Assembly (NCBI GenBank): GCA_024234055.1
Contig: JACKOW010000002.1
Location: forward strand, 372,001 to 436,000
From: Rhodanobacteraceae bacterium
Lineage (GTDB): Bacteria; Pseudomonadota; Gammaproteobacteria; Xanthomonadales; SZUA-5
Reading direction: 5' to 3'
Length of the DNA stretch: 64,000 nucleotides
How positions within the stretch are numbered: position 1 is the first letter of the stretch; each line of letters opens with the position of its first letter. Made by a program: the position numbers and the translations under genes. This document shows positions 63,989 to 64,000 of the stretch, piece by piece. Under the pieces are notes generated by a model. The model was not told the origin of the DNA and did not search any database. It saw only the letters and a program-made list of their open reading frames with translations.

Positions 63989-64000
63989 ATGAGCGACAAA
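63989..64000 (+). CDS. Start of a further gene, cut by the window
   Basis: Only ATG-AGC-GAC-AAA (MSDK) is inside. A strong ribosome site, AGGAG 6 bases upstream, supports it. Nothing can be said about the product. Confidence 0.6.

Overview
The window is a GC-rich bacterial chromosome segment with about 50 intact or partial protein genes, one tRNA, one insertion sequence, and an unusually heavy load of short palindromic repeats between genes. Several gene types point to the Lysobacterales/Xanthomonadales (Gammaproteobacteria): a FFLEELY-type protein, an S46 dipeptidyl peptidase, a stand-alone MurD2-type ligase, a PhaF-like phasin, a class A beta-lactamase with a twin-arginine leader, and GTAG-headed REP elements of the Stenotrophomonas style. 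The genus cannot be fixed from the sequence alone.

Layout. 1-5.3 kb: a truncated Asp-box/BNR repeat secreted protein, a tandem REP array, a dicarboxylate/amino-acid symporter, a SOUL heme-binding protein and an ABC exporter. 5.3-6.4 kb: a gene-free kilobase made of several repeat families, ending in a lone inverted repeat identical to that of the IS1380 element at 35.8 kb. 6.4-9.4 kb: an AAA ATPase, a degenerate GGDEF protein, a GNAT acetyltransferase and an ABM monooxygenase. 9.4-15 kb: a compact four-gene operon on the minus strand encoding a secreted cupredoxin, a membrane Ser/Thr kinase with a HAMP and a cyclase-like domain, an outer-membrane porin, and a membrane-anchored double-FHA protein. 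It looks like a complete phospho-threonine envelope signalling module and is the most interesting locus. 15-19.3 kb: a polyhydroxyalkanoate/lipid neighbourhood (PHA system protein, FFLEELY protein, lipase, patatin, phasin with a histone-like tail).

19.4-34.9 kb: FG-GAP protein, hypothetical Sel1-like protein, ruvA without ruvC or ruvB, SLC13 permease coupled to an rRNA pseudouridine synthase, tRNA-Ser(UGA) with a duplicated 5' half upstream, ankyrin and VOC proteins, a secreted protein behind an operator-like palindrome, a P-loop kinase, an MDR oxidoreductase, the beta-lactamase, and the S46 peptidase. 34.9-45.5 kb: TonB-domain protein, IS1380 element, MFS transporter, an internally deleted DUF302 gene, a zinc metallopeptidase, and ergothioneine genes egtB-egtD with a divergent class V aminotransferase.

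45.7-64 kb: secreted hypothetical protein, cytochrome b561-type protein overlapping MurD2, a zinc-ribbon gene with a partial tandem duplicate separated only by an amber codon, thiC with a TPP riboswitch, S9 peptidase, serS carrying a large insertion, ppa, trpE, a DUF4403 protein, an Asp-nucleophile alpha/beta hydrolase, an endonuclease/exonuclease/phosphatase protein, and the first codons of another gene.

No CRISPR array, prophage, rRNA or origin was seen. Coordinates of starts are my choices from ribosome sites, signal peptides and family alignment by eye.
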